Below are positions 32,768 to 41,138 of a DNA stretch of 41,643 nt, in pieces. Positions within the stretch are counted from its first letter, which is position 1; each line of letters starts with the position of its first letter. The notes below the pieces were generated by a model. That model did not search any database. It had not been told where the DNA came from and worked only from the letters and a program-made list of their open reading frames with translations. The DNA comes from a virus. The stretch is taken from positions 1 through 41,643 of the IMG/VR virus record IMGVR_UViG_3300032241_002223. One strand, given 5' to 3'. A program made the translations under genes and the position numbers.

Positions 32768-32787
32768 AAAGCCCCGAAAGGGGCTTT
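32768..32787 (+). terminator. Hairpin terminator ending the baseplate operon
   Basis: AAAGCCCC, loop GAAA, GGGGCTTT: a perfect 8-bp stem with a stable GNRA-type tetraloop, 21 bases after the last structural stop. The run of T inside the descending arm is short (CTTTACC), so termination may be incomplete, but the position between two gene blocks fits well. Confidence 0.85.
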
Positions 32788-32813
32788 ACCTTATGCACTT
32801 TTTGTAGTATAAT
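32785..32813 (+). promoter_or_regulatory. Sigma70-like promoter for the accessory operon
   Basis: TATAAT at 32808-32813 is a perfect -10 hexamer. TTTACC at 32785-32790, 17 bases upstream, is a moderate -35. It lies between the terminator and the ATG at 32820, only seven bases from the -10, so the transcript would start at or near the start codon. This differs from the TAAATA motifs of the structural operon and suggests separate, host-type or early control. Confidence 0.5.
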
Positions 32814-32819
32814 AAACCT

Positions 32820-33128
32820 ATGGATACTGAAAAACTTGTAGCACATGCTCGCACCCGTTTTGATCACGCAGCCGCCCGGCGAGTACTCAAAGAAAAGTAC
32901 CAAGCCAAATTAACTTTTGCCTATCGCGGAGGCATGTGGCAGGCTGGCCCTGAATTGCATTCAACCATCTTTACATGCGGACGTATGGGAGAAGTAGTGT
33001 TGCTGGACTTATACAAAAATCCAATTAAAATTGATACCAAAGAACTGATGGCATTAAGTCAAGAACGCTTTAACGAGCAAATGAATGCCTGGTTTATAGA
33101 ATACGAAGAATTAAATCAAAATAGATGA
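32820..33128 (+). CDS. Small conserved-type phage protein, function unknown
   Basis: 102 residues, soluble and mostly helical: TEKLVAHARTRFDHAAARRV, then LKEKYQAKLTFAYRGGMWQA, a central strand (EVVLLDLYKNPIKID) and a C-terminal amphipathic helix (LMALSQERFNEQMNAWFIEY). I recognise it as similar in style to short hypothetical proteins of T4-like cyanophages but know of no function. No Shine-Dalgarno precedes the ATG; with a -10 box ending at 32813, a leaderless message is possible. The stop overlaps the next ATG (ATGA), so it heads the accessory operon. Confidence 0.75.
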   Translation: MDTEKLVAHARTRFDHAAARRVLKEKYQAKLTFAYRGGMWQAGPELHSTIFTCGRMGEVVLLDLYKNPIKIDTKELMALSQERFNEQMNAWFIEYEELNQNR

Positions 33129-33889
33129 CCACTGGTGCTTTGATCTTTGCGTTTAATAATGCACATGTTGATTATGAAGCCATGGCTCGCTGGTCAGCCG
33201 GCAACATTGAACGGCACCTTGGCATACCTACAAGAATAATCACCAATCAAGATCTTGATCCAGTTACTGGCCCTTTACGCACCTTTCAGGATCTCCCCGG
33301 ACAAGTAACCTGGTACAATTTTAATCGAGTTGATGCATATCGACTGACTCCGTGGGATCGTACTTTGTTGTTAGATGCCGACTATGTAGTGGCCAGCGAT
33401 CAATTGAAACCGTTGTTGGAGCTGGATCAAGATTTTGTAGCACACAAAACAGCATACGACGTTACCAACAAAGACAACTTTGATGAACTCAACACATTTG
33501 GTCGTAACTGCATGCCCATGTGGTGGGCTACTGTGGTAATGTTTAGGCGTAGCCAGCAGGCCGAATTAATATTTGATTCAATGCAAATGATCAGAAACAA
33601 TTGGCAACACTACTGTGCTCTGTATGGCATTTCCAGGTCAACCTACAGAAACGACTATGCGTTGAGTATTGCCTTGGGCATAGTAAATGGGCATGTCTTA
33701 AATCATGCTGACATTCCATGGTCGTTGGCCACAGTTACACACGAACATCAACTAACACAGTTGGACCAGGACCAATATCGAGTTGACTGGATTGATCGAG
33801 ATCAACGTGCTCGTTGGATCAAAATCAATCATGACTTTCATGCCATGGGCAAAGGATATTTAGGAGCAATAGTTGCCAATCACAGCTGA
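33125..33889 (+). CDS. Glycosyltransferase-like protein (GT-A type) 1
   Basis: 254 residues. It starts with TGALIFAFNNAHVDYEAMAR, a first strand and helix as in nucleotide-sugar-binding folds. TWYNFNRVDAYRL is followed by TLLLDADYVVASD; the DAD at residues 84-86 corresponds to the DxD metal-binding motif of GT-A enzymes that use a nucleotide-sugar. A middle segment MPMWWATVVMFRRS resembles the acceptor-side region of GT8-type proteins, and the C-terminus has INHDFHAMGKGYLG, where a His and Gly/Lys could help bind diphosphate. Donor and acceptor cannot be read from the sequence. It overlaps both neighbours (ATGA upstream, 17 bases downstream), so it belongs to one operon with the next transferase. 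Confidence 0.7.
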   Translation: MTTGALIFAFNNAHVDYEAMARWSAGNIERHLGIPTRIITNQDLDPVTGPLRTFQDLPGQVTWYNFNRVDAYRLTPWDRTLLLDADYVVASDQLKPLLELDQDFVAHKTAYDVTNKDNFDELNTFGRNCMPMWWATVVMFRRSQQAELIFDSMQMIRNNWQHYCALYGISRSTYRNDYALSIALGIVNGHVLNHADIPWSLATVTHEHQLTQLDQDQYRVDWIDRDQRARWIKINHDFHAMGKGYLGAIVANHS

Positions 33890-34601
33890 ACGTGGATATC
33901 TTATACCGGCCATTGGTGATACCTATGTGACCTGTGCCAACAGGTTGCGCGATAGCATATTAAAACATCATCCTACAGCCGAAGTAACTATTGTGACCAA
34001 AGACTCCTTGCCCTACGGAGACCTGGGCGGATTTGCTAACGACTGGCAGATGTTCGCAATTAGTCCGTACCGCCAAACCATTAAACTAGAAGCCGACATG
34101 ATTGCTGCCAGCCCAATCGATCATTGGTGGACCTTGTTTGAACAACGCGATGTAGTAATCAGTCAAGGTTGTAGAAACTACTATGATCAACCTGGACTAT
34201 CGCGTAGATATCGAGCAATATTTGACAACAATTATTTGCCGGATGTTTACAATGCTGTTACCTATTGGCGTCGTAGTCAAACAGCCAAAGAATTTTTTGA
34301 TCTAGTGCGTGAAATTTTTACCAACTGGGATCGGTATAAGGTACTGTTGCGATTTCCAGACGACGTAGCAACAACCGATGTAGTCTATGCTATGGCAACA
34401 ACAATCATCGGAGTTGAGCAGGTCACGTTACCGTTGGGTATGGGGCCAAGCATAGTGCATATGAAACAGCACATGATTGGCACTGTCACTGACAATTGGA
34501 CCAAAGAGCTAACATGGGAACAAGATCCTGTTAGAATCAACACAGTAGCACAGTGGGGATTAGTACACTATCACATTAAGGAGTGGGCAAATGAGCAATG
34601 A
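33873..34601 (+). CDS. Glycosyltransferase-like protein (GT-A type) 2
   Basis: 242 residues starting with TTG at 33873. AGGAG at 33862-33866 with a 6-base spacer selects this start; no ATG is available nearby in frame. The N-terminus RGYLIPAIGDTYVTCANRLR is a strand-helix unit. RQTIKLEADMIAASPIDHWW holds EAD at residues 73-75 in the place of the DxD motif. The rest (VYNAVTYWRRSQTAKEFFDL; TTDVVYAMATTIIG; GPSIVHMKQHMIG) follows the same plan as the preceding protein, so the two are probably distant paralogues. Substrate is unknown. The TTG start inside the upstream gene suggests coupled and perhaps reduced translation. Confidence 0.68.
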   Translation: MPITAERGYLIPAIGDTYVTCANRLRDSILKHHPTAEVTIVTKDSLPYGDLGGFANDWQMFAISPYRQTIKLEADMIAASPIDHWWTLFEQRDVVISQGCRNYYDQPGLSRRYRAIFDNNYLPDVYNAVTYWRRSQTAKEFFDLVREIFTNWDRYKVLLRFPDDVATTDVVYAMATTIIGVEQVTLPLGMGPSIVHMKQHMIGTVTDNWTKELTWEQDPVRINTVAQWGLVHYHIKEWANEQ

Positions 34602-34875
34602 ACAAGATAAAATCAAACACAAAACACGTATGCACCGTGCGTGGACCGCAATTAAAAAACAACTTGGCATCATCAAACAGCGAAAACATTTTGGTGATGC
34701 AAGCCGTCGCATTGATGAAGCACAACCACATCGCCTGGCCAAAAAACACGCCATGGATTGTGGACAACCTGGATGTGTAATATGCGGTAATCCACGACAC
34801 AACAAGTTTCACAAAGGTAAAGATCAATTGACCATTCAAGAACGCAAGGCTTTACAGAAAAAAGATGACGAATAG
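34591..34875 (+). CDS. Small basic protein with a Cys/His cluster
   Basis: 94 residues, strongly charged and basic: KTRMHRAWTAIKKQLGIIKQ, then AQPHRLAKKHAMDCGQPGCV and ICGNPRHNKFHKG. The arrangement C-x4-C-x2-C followed by two His residues could bind one zinc ion. The RLAKKHA.DCG...C..CGNPR stretch occurs in short hypothetical proteins of bacteria and phages whose function I do not know. AAGGAG about 8 bases upstream of the ATG is one of the best ribosome-binding sites in this operon. It overlaps the transferase before it by 11 bases and the next gene by 11. It could be a nucleic-acid- or partner-binding protein. Confidence 0.72.
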   Translation: MSNEQDKIKHKTRMHRAWTAIKKQLGIIKQRKHFGDASRRIDEAQPHRLAKKHAMDCGQPGCVICGNPRHNKFHKGKDQLTIQERKALQKKDDE

Positions 34876-35203
34876 TACCGACGACAATTTCTGGTTAGCA
34901 TGGTCTCAGCAGGTCCCGCTAGAAATCAAACCACCATCTTATCGAATGTACTACGACGAGTTAGGTGATCCGCTATTTTTCAGTATGGAGGATTTGCCAG
35001 GTAACTATGTAGAAGTCACGCCGGAGATGTTTGCGGTTGGCGCCACAAATTGTCGTGTAATTGACGGCAAGTTGGTTGTATTTAAAACAACAACAGATCC
35101 ACACAAATTGGTACCCAGTGACACAGGAACTGCCTGCCATCCGCAGGATGTCTGCATCGTAGTAGACGAATCAGAACCACACGTAAAATGGAGTTTGAAA
35201 TGA
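34865..35203 (+). CDS. Small conserved-type phage protein, function unknown
   Basis: 112 residues, acidic. DNFWLAWSQQVPLEIKPPSY leads into a compact beta domain: YYDELGDPLFFSMEDLPGNY, then VEVTPEMFAVGATNCRVIDG and KLVVFKTT. The MEDLPGNYVEV and RV.DGKLV pattern is one I associate with short hypothetical proteins of large aquatic phages, without a known function. The N-terminus overlaps the Cys/His protein by 11 bases and its stop lies inside the next start (ATGA), so it is translated together with the following glycosyltransferase. It may be an accessory subunit of that enzyme. Confidence 0.72.
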   Translation: MTNSTDDNFWLAWSQQVPLEIKPPSYRMYYDELGDPLFFSMEDLPGNYVEVTPEMFAVGATNCRVIDGKLVVFKTTTDPHKLVPSDTGTACHPQDVCIVVDESEPHVKWSLK

Positions 35204-36135
35204 TAATGCAGGTAACCGGAGTAGACGTAGCAGACCTAGACTGCATATATCTCAGCTATGATGAACCCAACAAAGAAGAAAACTGGGTGCGTATCAAAAA
35301 CATGGTGCCCTGGGCACGCAGAGTGGATGGTGTCAAGGGTAGTGATGCCGCACACAAGGCAGCTGCGGCTGCCAGCGCCACTGATCGATTTGTTTTGATT
35401 GACGGCGATAACATTCCAGATGAAGCATTTTTCAATGAACGTCTGGTACTAAAAGCCGATGATCATCGCGGAGTATTTCGTTGGCGTGCCCGCAACACAA
35501 TCAACGGACTCATGTACGGCAATGGCGGATTATCATGCTGGACCAGAGAGTTTGTACAAAACATGCGCACACACGAAAACACAGACGGCTCTGCAGCCAA
35601 CGATGTGGAGTTTTGTTTCTATCCTGATTATCATGCCATGTACAACTGCTACTCAACAACTTATCCCAATGCCACACCGTTTCAGGCCTGGCGTGCCGGA
35701 TTCAGAGAAGGTGTCAAAATGTGTCTCAATCAAGGTGTTCGCCCTACTGTGGCCGAATTCCAAGAGCGTGTACATCATCGTAACCTTGATCACTTGACTA
35801 TCTGGCACAATGTGGGTCGTGACGTAGACAATGGTATCTGGGCCATAGCTGGCAGCAGAATGGGCACCTATATGACCATGCTGACCGACTGGGACTATCG
35901 TTCAGTGCAGGACTTTGATGCACTGGAACGCTTGTGGTCTACTGTGGCTGATAGCAATCCAGAACTCCTGGCTGGACGTGTGGCCGAAGATCTTGCTACA
36001 CAACTGGGTCTGCCTATCAATTTGATGTTGGAAAAAGAAAGTGCCTTTTTCAAACACCACTATCGTAGCAACTGGCAAAATCGTCATTTCATGACCAAAG
36101 AAATTGATGTGATCAGAAGCCAAGAGGGCTGGTAA
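35200..36135 (+). CDS. Glycosyltransferase-like protein (GT-A type) 3
   Basis: 311 residues from ATG 35200, chosen over the in-frame ATG at 35188 because GGAG at 35190-35193 has a 6-base spacer and because it gives the ATGA overlap usual in this operon. DLDCIYLSYDEPNKEENWVR and PWARRVDGVKGSDAAHKAAA are followed by RFVLIDGDNIPDEAFF; DGDN at residues 68-71 is the DxD-type metal site. RVDGVKGSDAAHKAAA may line the nucleotide pocket. A mid-region GLMYGNGGLSCWTREFV and the C-terminal FFKHHYRSNWQNRHFM are further family-like blocks. The style matches hypothetical sugar transferases in cyanophages. Donor and acceptor are unknown. Confidence 0.72.
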   Translation: MIMQVTGVDVADLDCIYLSYDEPNKEENWVRIKNMVPWARRVDGVKGSDAAHKAAAAASATDRFVLIDGDNIPDEAFFNERLVLKADDHRGVFRWRARNTINGLMYGNGGLSCWTREFVQNMRTHENTDGSAANDVEFCFYPDYHAMYNCYSTTYPNATPFQAWRAGFREGVKMCLNQGVRPTVAEFQERVHHRNLDHLTIWHNVGRDVDNGIWAIAGSRMGTYMTMLTDWDYRSVQDFDALERLWSTVADSNPELLAGRVAEDLATQLGLPINLMLEKESAFFKHHYRSNWQNRHFMTKEIDVIRSQEGW

Positions 36136-36140
36136 CTACC

Positions 36141-37523
36141 ATGAGTTCTAAATTTATGAGCAGTGCCGAAGATATGAAAACTGCGCTAGGCCCTGCTATG
36201 TGTTTGGCCAAATGGAAACAGGTCAGTCTACACTTGCCCACAGGTCTTAACAACTCATGTTATCATCCGCCCTTGCATGAAATACCAGCCGACCTGTTGA
36301 CTGACAATCCCAGCGCACTGCACAATACACCGCACAAGAAACAACAACGTAAGATCATGTTGCGGCAGGAACGTCCTACGGAGTGTAGTTATTGTTGGGC
36401 CATGGAAGACAACGGCAAGTTAAGTGACAGACACTACCGCTCGGGCGAGCCCTGGGCCGCAGTAGATTTTGAAACCATAATGAATTCCTCAGGAGATGAA
36501 AATGTTGTTCCTAGTTATGTTGAAGTTAATTTTAATCACGCCTGTAATTTGGCTTGTAGTTACTGTAGCCCGCAGTTTAGCTCAACTTGGCAAGCAGAAG
36601 TTGATAAATGGGGTGGATATCCTACTGGCACTATACACAATGATCCTAGCCACTTTACTGGGCGCAATCGTCCTATCCCCGTTCGTGAAGATAACCCTTA
36701 TGTAGAAGCTTTTTGGTCTTGGTGGCCTACCCTGTATCCAGAACTCAAACACTTTAGAATGACCGGTGGTGAACCCATGCTGGACAAGAACACCTATCGT
36801 GTGTTTGACTATGTGTTGGCCAATCCCAAGCCGGACCTGCATTTGAATGTTACTTCAAACTTTAGCGTGGATGAAAAGTCATGGCAACGATACAAGGGCT
36901 ATGTAAAAGAACTGTGCAAAGGTGAGCAGATTGAACACTTCATGCAGTATGTGAGTTTAGATTCGTGGGGCGCACAGGCCGAATATATTCGTCACGGTTT
37001 AGATTTTAATCTCCTATGGGATCGCGTAAATCAGTTTTTAACAGAGATTCCAGGTCGTAACAGCATCACGTTTATTGTTACTATGAACAACTTGTCGGTC
37101 ACCAATCTCAGTAGCTTGTTTGCTGGCATCTTGGGGTTGCGCAAGTTATACTCAACAACATATCAGCGAGTATGGTTTGATACTCCTGTACTACGTCAGC
37201 CCACCTGGCAGAGTCTACAGATCTTGCCCGACAGTTATGCAGAACAATTAGAACACCTATGGGCCTGGATGATACGTCAAATTGAACAGGAAGATGATCC
37301 TTTCCATGGCTTCAAAGATTACGAAATAGCCCGACTGGATCGCGACATAGCCTGGATGCGCGATGGACAGAAGCTTGATCCAGAATATGTTGCTCGTAAC
37401 AAAGCCGACTTTTATAGATTTTTTTCAGAAGCTGATCGCCGCCACGGCACAGATTTTCTAAAGACCTTCCCAGAGATGACCACCTGGTGGGCAGAATGCG
37501 AGTATCATGCTAGGCAATCGTAA
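36141..37523 (+). CDS. Radical SAM protein with N-terminal cysteine (twitch-like) cluster, copy 1
   Basis: 460 residues. The radical SAM motif CNLACSYC (C135, C139, C142) binds the [4Fe-4S] cluster that cleaves S-adenosylmethionine; TGGEPM (GGEP at 209-212) contacts SAM. Before the core lie four further cysteines: MCLAKWKQVSLHLPTGLNNS with C21, then C40 in SCYHPP, and ECSYCW with C82 and C85. They suit a second iron-sulfur cluster in an N-terminal twitch-type domain. Most SPASM/twitch proteins carry it after the core. The C-terminus ends with FFSEADRRHGTDFLKTFPEM and a tryptophan pair. A radical reaction on a sugar or peptide is expected; the substrate is unknown. It shares the full cysteine pattern with copy 2 at 38561. 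Confidence 0.9.
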   Translation: MSSKFMSSAEDMKTALGPAMCLAKWKQVSLHLPTGLNNSCYHPPLHEIPADLLTDNPSALHNTPHKKQQRKIMLRQERPTECSYCWAMEDNGKLSDRHYRSGEPWAAVDFETIMNSSGDENVVPSYVEVNFNHACNLACSYCSPQFSSTWQAEVDKWGGYPTGTIHNDPSHFTGRNRPIPVREDNPYVEAFWSWWPTLYPELKHFRMTGGEPMLDKNTYRVFDYVLANPKPDLHLNVTSNFSVDEKSWQRYKGYVKELCKGEQIEHFMQYVSLDSWGAQAEYIRHGLDFNLLWDRVNQFLTEIPGRNSITFIVTMNNLSVTNLSSLFAGILGLRKLYSTTYQRVWFDTPVLRQPTWQSLQILPDSYAEQLEHLWAWMIRQIEQEDDPFHGFKDYEIARLDRDIAWMRDGQKLDPEYVARNKADFYRFFSEADRRHGTDFLKTFPEMTTWWAECEYHARQS

Positions 37524-38580
37524 GTTAGTTGTAGACACATTCAGTGAAATATCTGATTTGATTCAGCCCTGTATTGATGCAGAGTTTTGGGATTTTGCCC
37601 AGCATGATATTGTTCCAGGTGCTATCTATGTGATTGGTCGAGAACAGTTCTGTCTCAATCGCGACCGTATAGTAGATCTTATACAGGATCAAATCATTGA
37701 TGTTGTTTTTAGCAATCCAGCCGAGGGCTCTGAAACAGTAATGACCCATTGTGAATTTGGATTGAAAGTCATGCATCTGCTGGAGCAAGAACGCCTGCCA
37801 ATCATCACCGGCGGTGCTATACCAGATCAGTATCCGCATCTGTTGTACGAAAGCTTCTTGCCCAAGTTGCTGGACTACGATGAAAATCTTGAAGCGGCAA
37901 GACAATATCAAGATCAGTATACCACACAACGTCCTTACAAGTTTTTATTTTTAAATGGACGACGACGCGAACATCGTGCTCAAATGATCAGTTTGCTGAC
38001 ACCAGTACTGGATCAGGCCTTGTGGACCAATCTAGATAGTGGCAACGGGCCAGTGCAACTATTGCCCACAGGCTATGAACCCGACACATTTGACTTGACT
38101 GTGAATACTGCATCTTCAGTTGGCCTGATCAAGAATCAACTGTTCCGTGGTATCTGGGGTGAAATATATCTCAAAGCACGTCCTTATCAGGAGACCTACT
38201 TTAGCGTGGTTACTGAAACGGTTCACAGATATCCCCACAGTTTCAGAACAGAAAAAATATGGAAACCCATAGCTATTGGACATCCGTTCATAGCTGTAGC
38301 CAATCGCGGATTTTATCGAGACCTGCACAATCTAGGATTCCAGACATTTGCACACGTGATCGATGAATCATTTGACTTGATTGATGATAACCATGCTCGT
38401 ACTGTGCGATGTGCCGAAGTGATACAGGATTTGTGTCAACAAGATCTTGCAAGTTTCCTTGACGAGTGCTATAATGTATGTAAATACAATCAGCAACATC
38501 TCGCAGACATGCGGCTACAAGTCCGTGCCGAATTTCCTCAACGCTTTGAAAAATTTATACGTGAACGATTTAGAGTTTAA
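37507..38580 (+). CDS. Glycosyltransferase-like protein (TEKxxKPIxxGHPFI signature) 4
   Basis: 357 residues. The middle has YKFLFLNGRRREHRAQMISL (144-163), a strand and basic helix. The C-terminal half has YFSVVTETVHRYPHSFRTEK and then IWKPIAIGHPFIAV (251-264), followed by LGFQTFAHVIDESFD. The combination S.VTET...F.TEK..KPI..GHPFI and a final GF.TF..IDES.D is shared by many phage and bacterial proteins thought to be fucosyltransferase-like or exostosin-like sugar transferases of GT-B type. Specificity is unknown. It starts 17 bases before the stop of the first radical SAM gene and itself overlaps the second, so it is translationally coupled to both and probably acts in the same pathway. Confidence 0.75.
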   Translation: MLGNRKLVVDTFSEISDLIQPCIDAEFWDFAQHDIVPGAIYVIGREQFCLNRDRIVDLIQDQIIDVVFSNPAEGSETVMTHCEFGLKVMHLLEQERLPIITGGAIPDQYPHLLYESFLPKLLDYDENLEAARQYQDQYTTQRPYKFLFLNGRRREHRAQMISLLTPVLDQALWTNLDSGNGPVQLLPTGYEPDTFDLTVNTASSVGLIKNQLFRGIWGEIYLKARPYQETYFSVVTETVHRYPHSFRTEKIWKPIAIGHPFIAVANRGFYRDLHNLGFQTFAHVIDESFDLIDDNHARTVRCAEVIQDLCQQDLASFLDECYNVCKYNQQHLADMRLQVRAEFPQRFEKFIRERFRV

Positions 38581-39901
38581 ACAACAGGTCCTAGACCCAA
38601 AAAGCGCCAGCTTCTGTGCAGCCAAATGGTACAATGCTACCATCTGGTTGGGATCGGGCCAGACCACCTCGTGTCATCATCCACCGGCACATGCCATCGA
38701 CGCGGAAGAAATCAAAACACGTCCCAGTGCCATACACAACACAGTACAAAAGAAAATAGATCGACTTAACATGCAGTTGGGCAATCGTCCTCGCGGTTGC
38801 GAATACTGCTGGAAGATCGAAGACATGGGTCGCGATGCTGTAAGTGACCGCGTGTACAAGAGTAAAATTTATCCCCTGGAGGCCTTAAATGAAGCATACA
38901 CAAAACCACACCAAGAAGACGTCAATCTTCGCACACTTGAAATCGCATTCGATCGCACTTGCCAATTTGCTTGTAGCTACTGTAACCCTGCTTTCAGTAG
39001 CACATGGGTTCGCGACATACGATCCAACGGTGCCTATGACGGCTTGGTGTCTGATGGGCGTGGCCACTTTACTCATGCTCACGATAGCAGTCAACTATAC
39101 CGCTTTGGCGAAACGAATCCCTATGTTGAAGCGTTTTTTCGTTGGTGGGAAACAGATCTACATCAGACTCTTCAAGAATTAAGAATCACCGGTGGGGAAC
39201 CATTGATGTCAGGCGAAACCTGGAAGCTCCTGGACTGGTTCAAACAAAACAAAGGTCGTAGCACTACAAGACTTGCTATCAACAGCAATCTTGGCGCCGA
39301 GGTAGATATTGATCGCTTGTTGTCTAGTATAGAAGGAACCGAGGTAGATATCTATACCAGTAACGAAAGCGTAAGTTCACAAGCAGAATATATTCGCGAC
39401 GGATTAGACTATTCTGCTTGGTTGTCAAACGTTCAACGCTTATTAGATTCTCCCAACATCAGAGCTGTACACTGTATGGCCACCATCAATGCCCTGTGTT
39501 TGATTGGCTTGCCCGACTTGTTGGATCAGTTGGTCGAGTTTAAGAAAAAGTACGGTCGTGAACGAGTAAGTTTTACATTGAACATATTGCGTTTCCCCAG
39601 CTTCCAAAGCCCGTTAATTTTGCCTAGCTATCTCCGCCGCACATTTGAATTAAATCTACGTGAGTGGAGATCAAATCATCTAAATAGTCGATTGATGCAC
39701 GAACACGAGCTCGATCATTTACAACGATTAATTGACTACTTGGATGTGGTCAAGACGCCGCACAGTGACGCATTTGAAATGCCCGAGCTACACAACGACT
39801 TTAGACAATTTTTTACACAGTACGATCACCGTAGAAATAAAAACTTTACAGAAACATTTCCTTTATTAGCCAACTGGTACAATGACATACAAATACAATA
39901 G
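38561..39901 (+). CDS. Radical SAM protein with N-terminal cysteine (twitch-like) cluster, copy 2
   Basis: 446 residues from GTG 38561. The frame is open further upstream (TTG at 38447), but that would overlap the preceding gene by 134 bases. GTG 38561 aligns with the N-terminus of copy 1; TTG 38546 is an alternative, and neither has a clear Shine-Dalgarno. Cysteines match copy 1 almost position for position: C19 and C38 (FCAAKWYNATIWLGSG; SCHHPP), C80 and C83 (GCEYCW), then CQFACSYC (C134, C138, C141) and TGGEPL (GGEP at 211-214). The end, RRNKNFTETFPLLANWY, parallels copy 1. The two are tandem paralogues separated by a transferase gene and probably share a type of chemistry, on unknown substrates. 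Confidence 0.88.
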   Translation: MNDLEFKQQVLDPKSASFCAAKWYNATIWLGSGQTTSCHHPPAHAIDAEEIKTRPSAIHNTVQKKIDRLNMQLGNRPRGCEYCWKIEDMGRDAVSDRVYKSKIYPLEALNEAYTKPHQEDVNLRTLEIAFDRTCQFACSYCNPAFSSTWVRDIRSNGAYDGLVSDGRGHFTHAHDSSQLYRFGETNPYVEAFFRWWETDLHQTLQELRITGGEPLMSGETWKLLDWFKQNKGRSTTRLAINSNLGAEVDIDRLLSSIEGTEVDIYTSNESVSSQAEYIRDGLDYSAWLSNVQRLLDSPNIRAVHCMATINALCLIGLPDLLDQLVEFKKKYGRERVSFTLNILRFPSFQSPLILPSYLRRTFELNLREWRSNHLNSRLMHEHELDHLQRLIDYLDVVKTPHSDAFEMPELHNDFRQFFTQYDHRRNKNFTETFPLLANWYNDIQIQ

Positions 39902-41138
39902 CGCAGATTTAGTACAACCAGTAGAGCTAACAGAACGTGAAGAATTCTTATTAAAAGATTCAAAAACGTTTTGTATCTACCCATGGATACACCTACACGC
40001 TTACCCTACAGGTGAAGTATATCCTTGCTGTCATGCCGAAATGGCATATCCTGTAGGCAACTGTCATTACAAGAGTCTTGAAGAAATATATCGCGACGCA
40101 CCCATGCGAAAACTTAGAAAAGACATGCTGGCCGAAAAGCCAAACCCTGCTTGCGGCCGTTGTTATGAACAGGAAGAATCAGGATTCTTCTCGGGTCGCC
40201 GCAGTGCCAACAAACACCACGGACATCATATCAAACGCATTGATGATGACCAATTCCAAATGAGCTATTGGGATATACGTTTCAGTAACTTGTGTAATCT
40301 TAGTTGCCGTAGTTGCGGACATATCTTTAGTTCAAGTTGGTATCAAGATCAAGTGACCCTAGCTGGTCCTGTCTGGGCTGCTGAAAATAAACCTCTCAAC
40401 ATTGCCGGGCGTAATAAACAAGACATGTGGAAACAGTTAATTCCACACCTGGATTATGTAGAACAAATATACTTTGCTGGTGGTGAGCCGCTTATGATGG
40501 AAGAACACTACAACATTCTTGATGAGCTAGAGCGTCGTGGACGTTTTGATGTACGTTTAATTTACAATACCAATTTTACACACACTCGATTAAAAGACCG
40601 CACAGTATTTGATTACTGGAAACGATTTAAAAAGGTAGCAGTTGGCGCCAGTTTGGATGCCATGGGCCCACGTGCTGAATACATACGCAAAGGAACTGAT
40701 TGGGATCAAGTAGAACGGAATCGTTACAAAATGTTAGAAATCTGCCCAGACGTTGATTTTTATATAAGTCCGACTCTCAGTATAATGAATGCCTTGCACC
40801 TTCCGCAGTTTCATCAAGACTGGACTAATCGTGGACTAATTCGTGCGCAAGACTTAAATGTAAATATCCTACAAGACCCCGCACATCTGCGGATCGACAT
40901 TGCTCCTATCAAATATAAACAACGCATACGGCAGGCCTATACAGAACATTTAGAATGGTTGCGTCCCCAAGATCCTCTACAGCGTGCCACGGTAGGATTT
41001 GAAAGTGCTATCAATTTCATGATGGCCACAGACAATACTGCGTTAATTGATCGTTTTTGGTCAAAAACGAATGAACTCGATGCTATCAGATCCGAACAAG
41101 CACTAGATGTTATTCCAGAATTAGAAGCATTACTATGA
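39882..41138 (+). CDS. Radical SAM protein with N-terminal twitch/SPASM-like domain, copy 3
   Basis: 418 residues. The N-terminal domain is of the other subtype: FCIYPWIHLHAYPTGEVYPC with C31, then C49 and C50 (PCC), C61 (GNCHYKSLEEIY) and CGRCYEQEESG with C91 and C94. This is the cysteine layout of a SPASM/twitch domain placed before the core. The core has CNLSCRSC (C138, C142, C145) and AGGEPL (GGEP at 200-203). The protein starts 20 bases inside copy 2 and its stop overlaps the start of copy 4 (ATGA). Families with the PW......G...PCC block before CxxxCxxC are annotated as twitch-domain radical SAM proteins; some modify peptides or sugars. The substrate is unknown. Confidence 0.9.
   Translation: MTYKYNSADLVQPVELTEREEFLLKDSKTFCIYPWIHLHAYPTGEVYPCCHAEMAYPVGNCHYKSLEEIYRDAPMRKLRKDMLAEKPNPACGRCYEQEESGFFSGRRSANKHHGHHIKRIDDDQFQMSYWDIRFSNLCNLSCRSCGHIFSSSWYQDQVTLAGPVWAAENKPLNIAGRNKQDMWKQLIPHLDYVEQIYFAGGEPLMMEEHYNILDELERRGRFDVRLIYNTNFTHTRLKDRTVFDYWKRFKKVAVGASLDAMGPRAEYIRKGTDWDQVERNRYKMLEICPDVDFYISPTLSIMNALHLPQFHQDWTNRGLIRAQDLNVNILQDPAHLRIDIAPIKYKQRIRQAYTEHLEWLRPQDPLQRATVGFESAINFMMATDNTALIDRFWSKTNELDAIRSEQALDVIPELEALL

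Noticed and set aside
35188-35199. Upstream ATG for glycosyltransferase 3
   Set aside because: GGAG at 35190-35193 would lie inside that extension; the ATG at 35200 has correct spacing and an ATGA overlap.
38447-38560. N-terminal extension of radical SAM copy 2 from TTG 38447
   Set aside because: It would overlap the upstream transferase by 134 bases, has no Shine-Dalgarno, and has no counterpart in paralogous copy 1.
40078-40263. Out-of-frame ORF inside radical SAM copy 3
   Set aside because: It lies in a different place from the embedded frames of copies 1 and 2, has no hydrophobic segments and no good ribosome-binding site.
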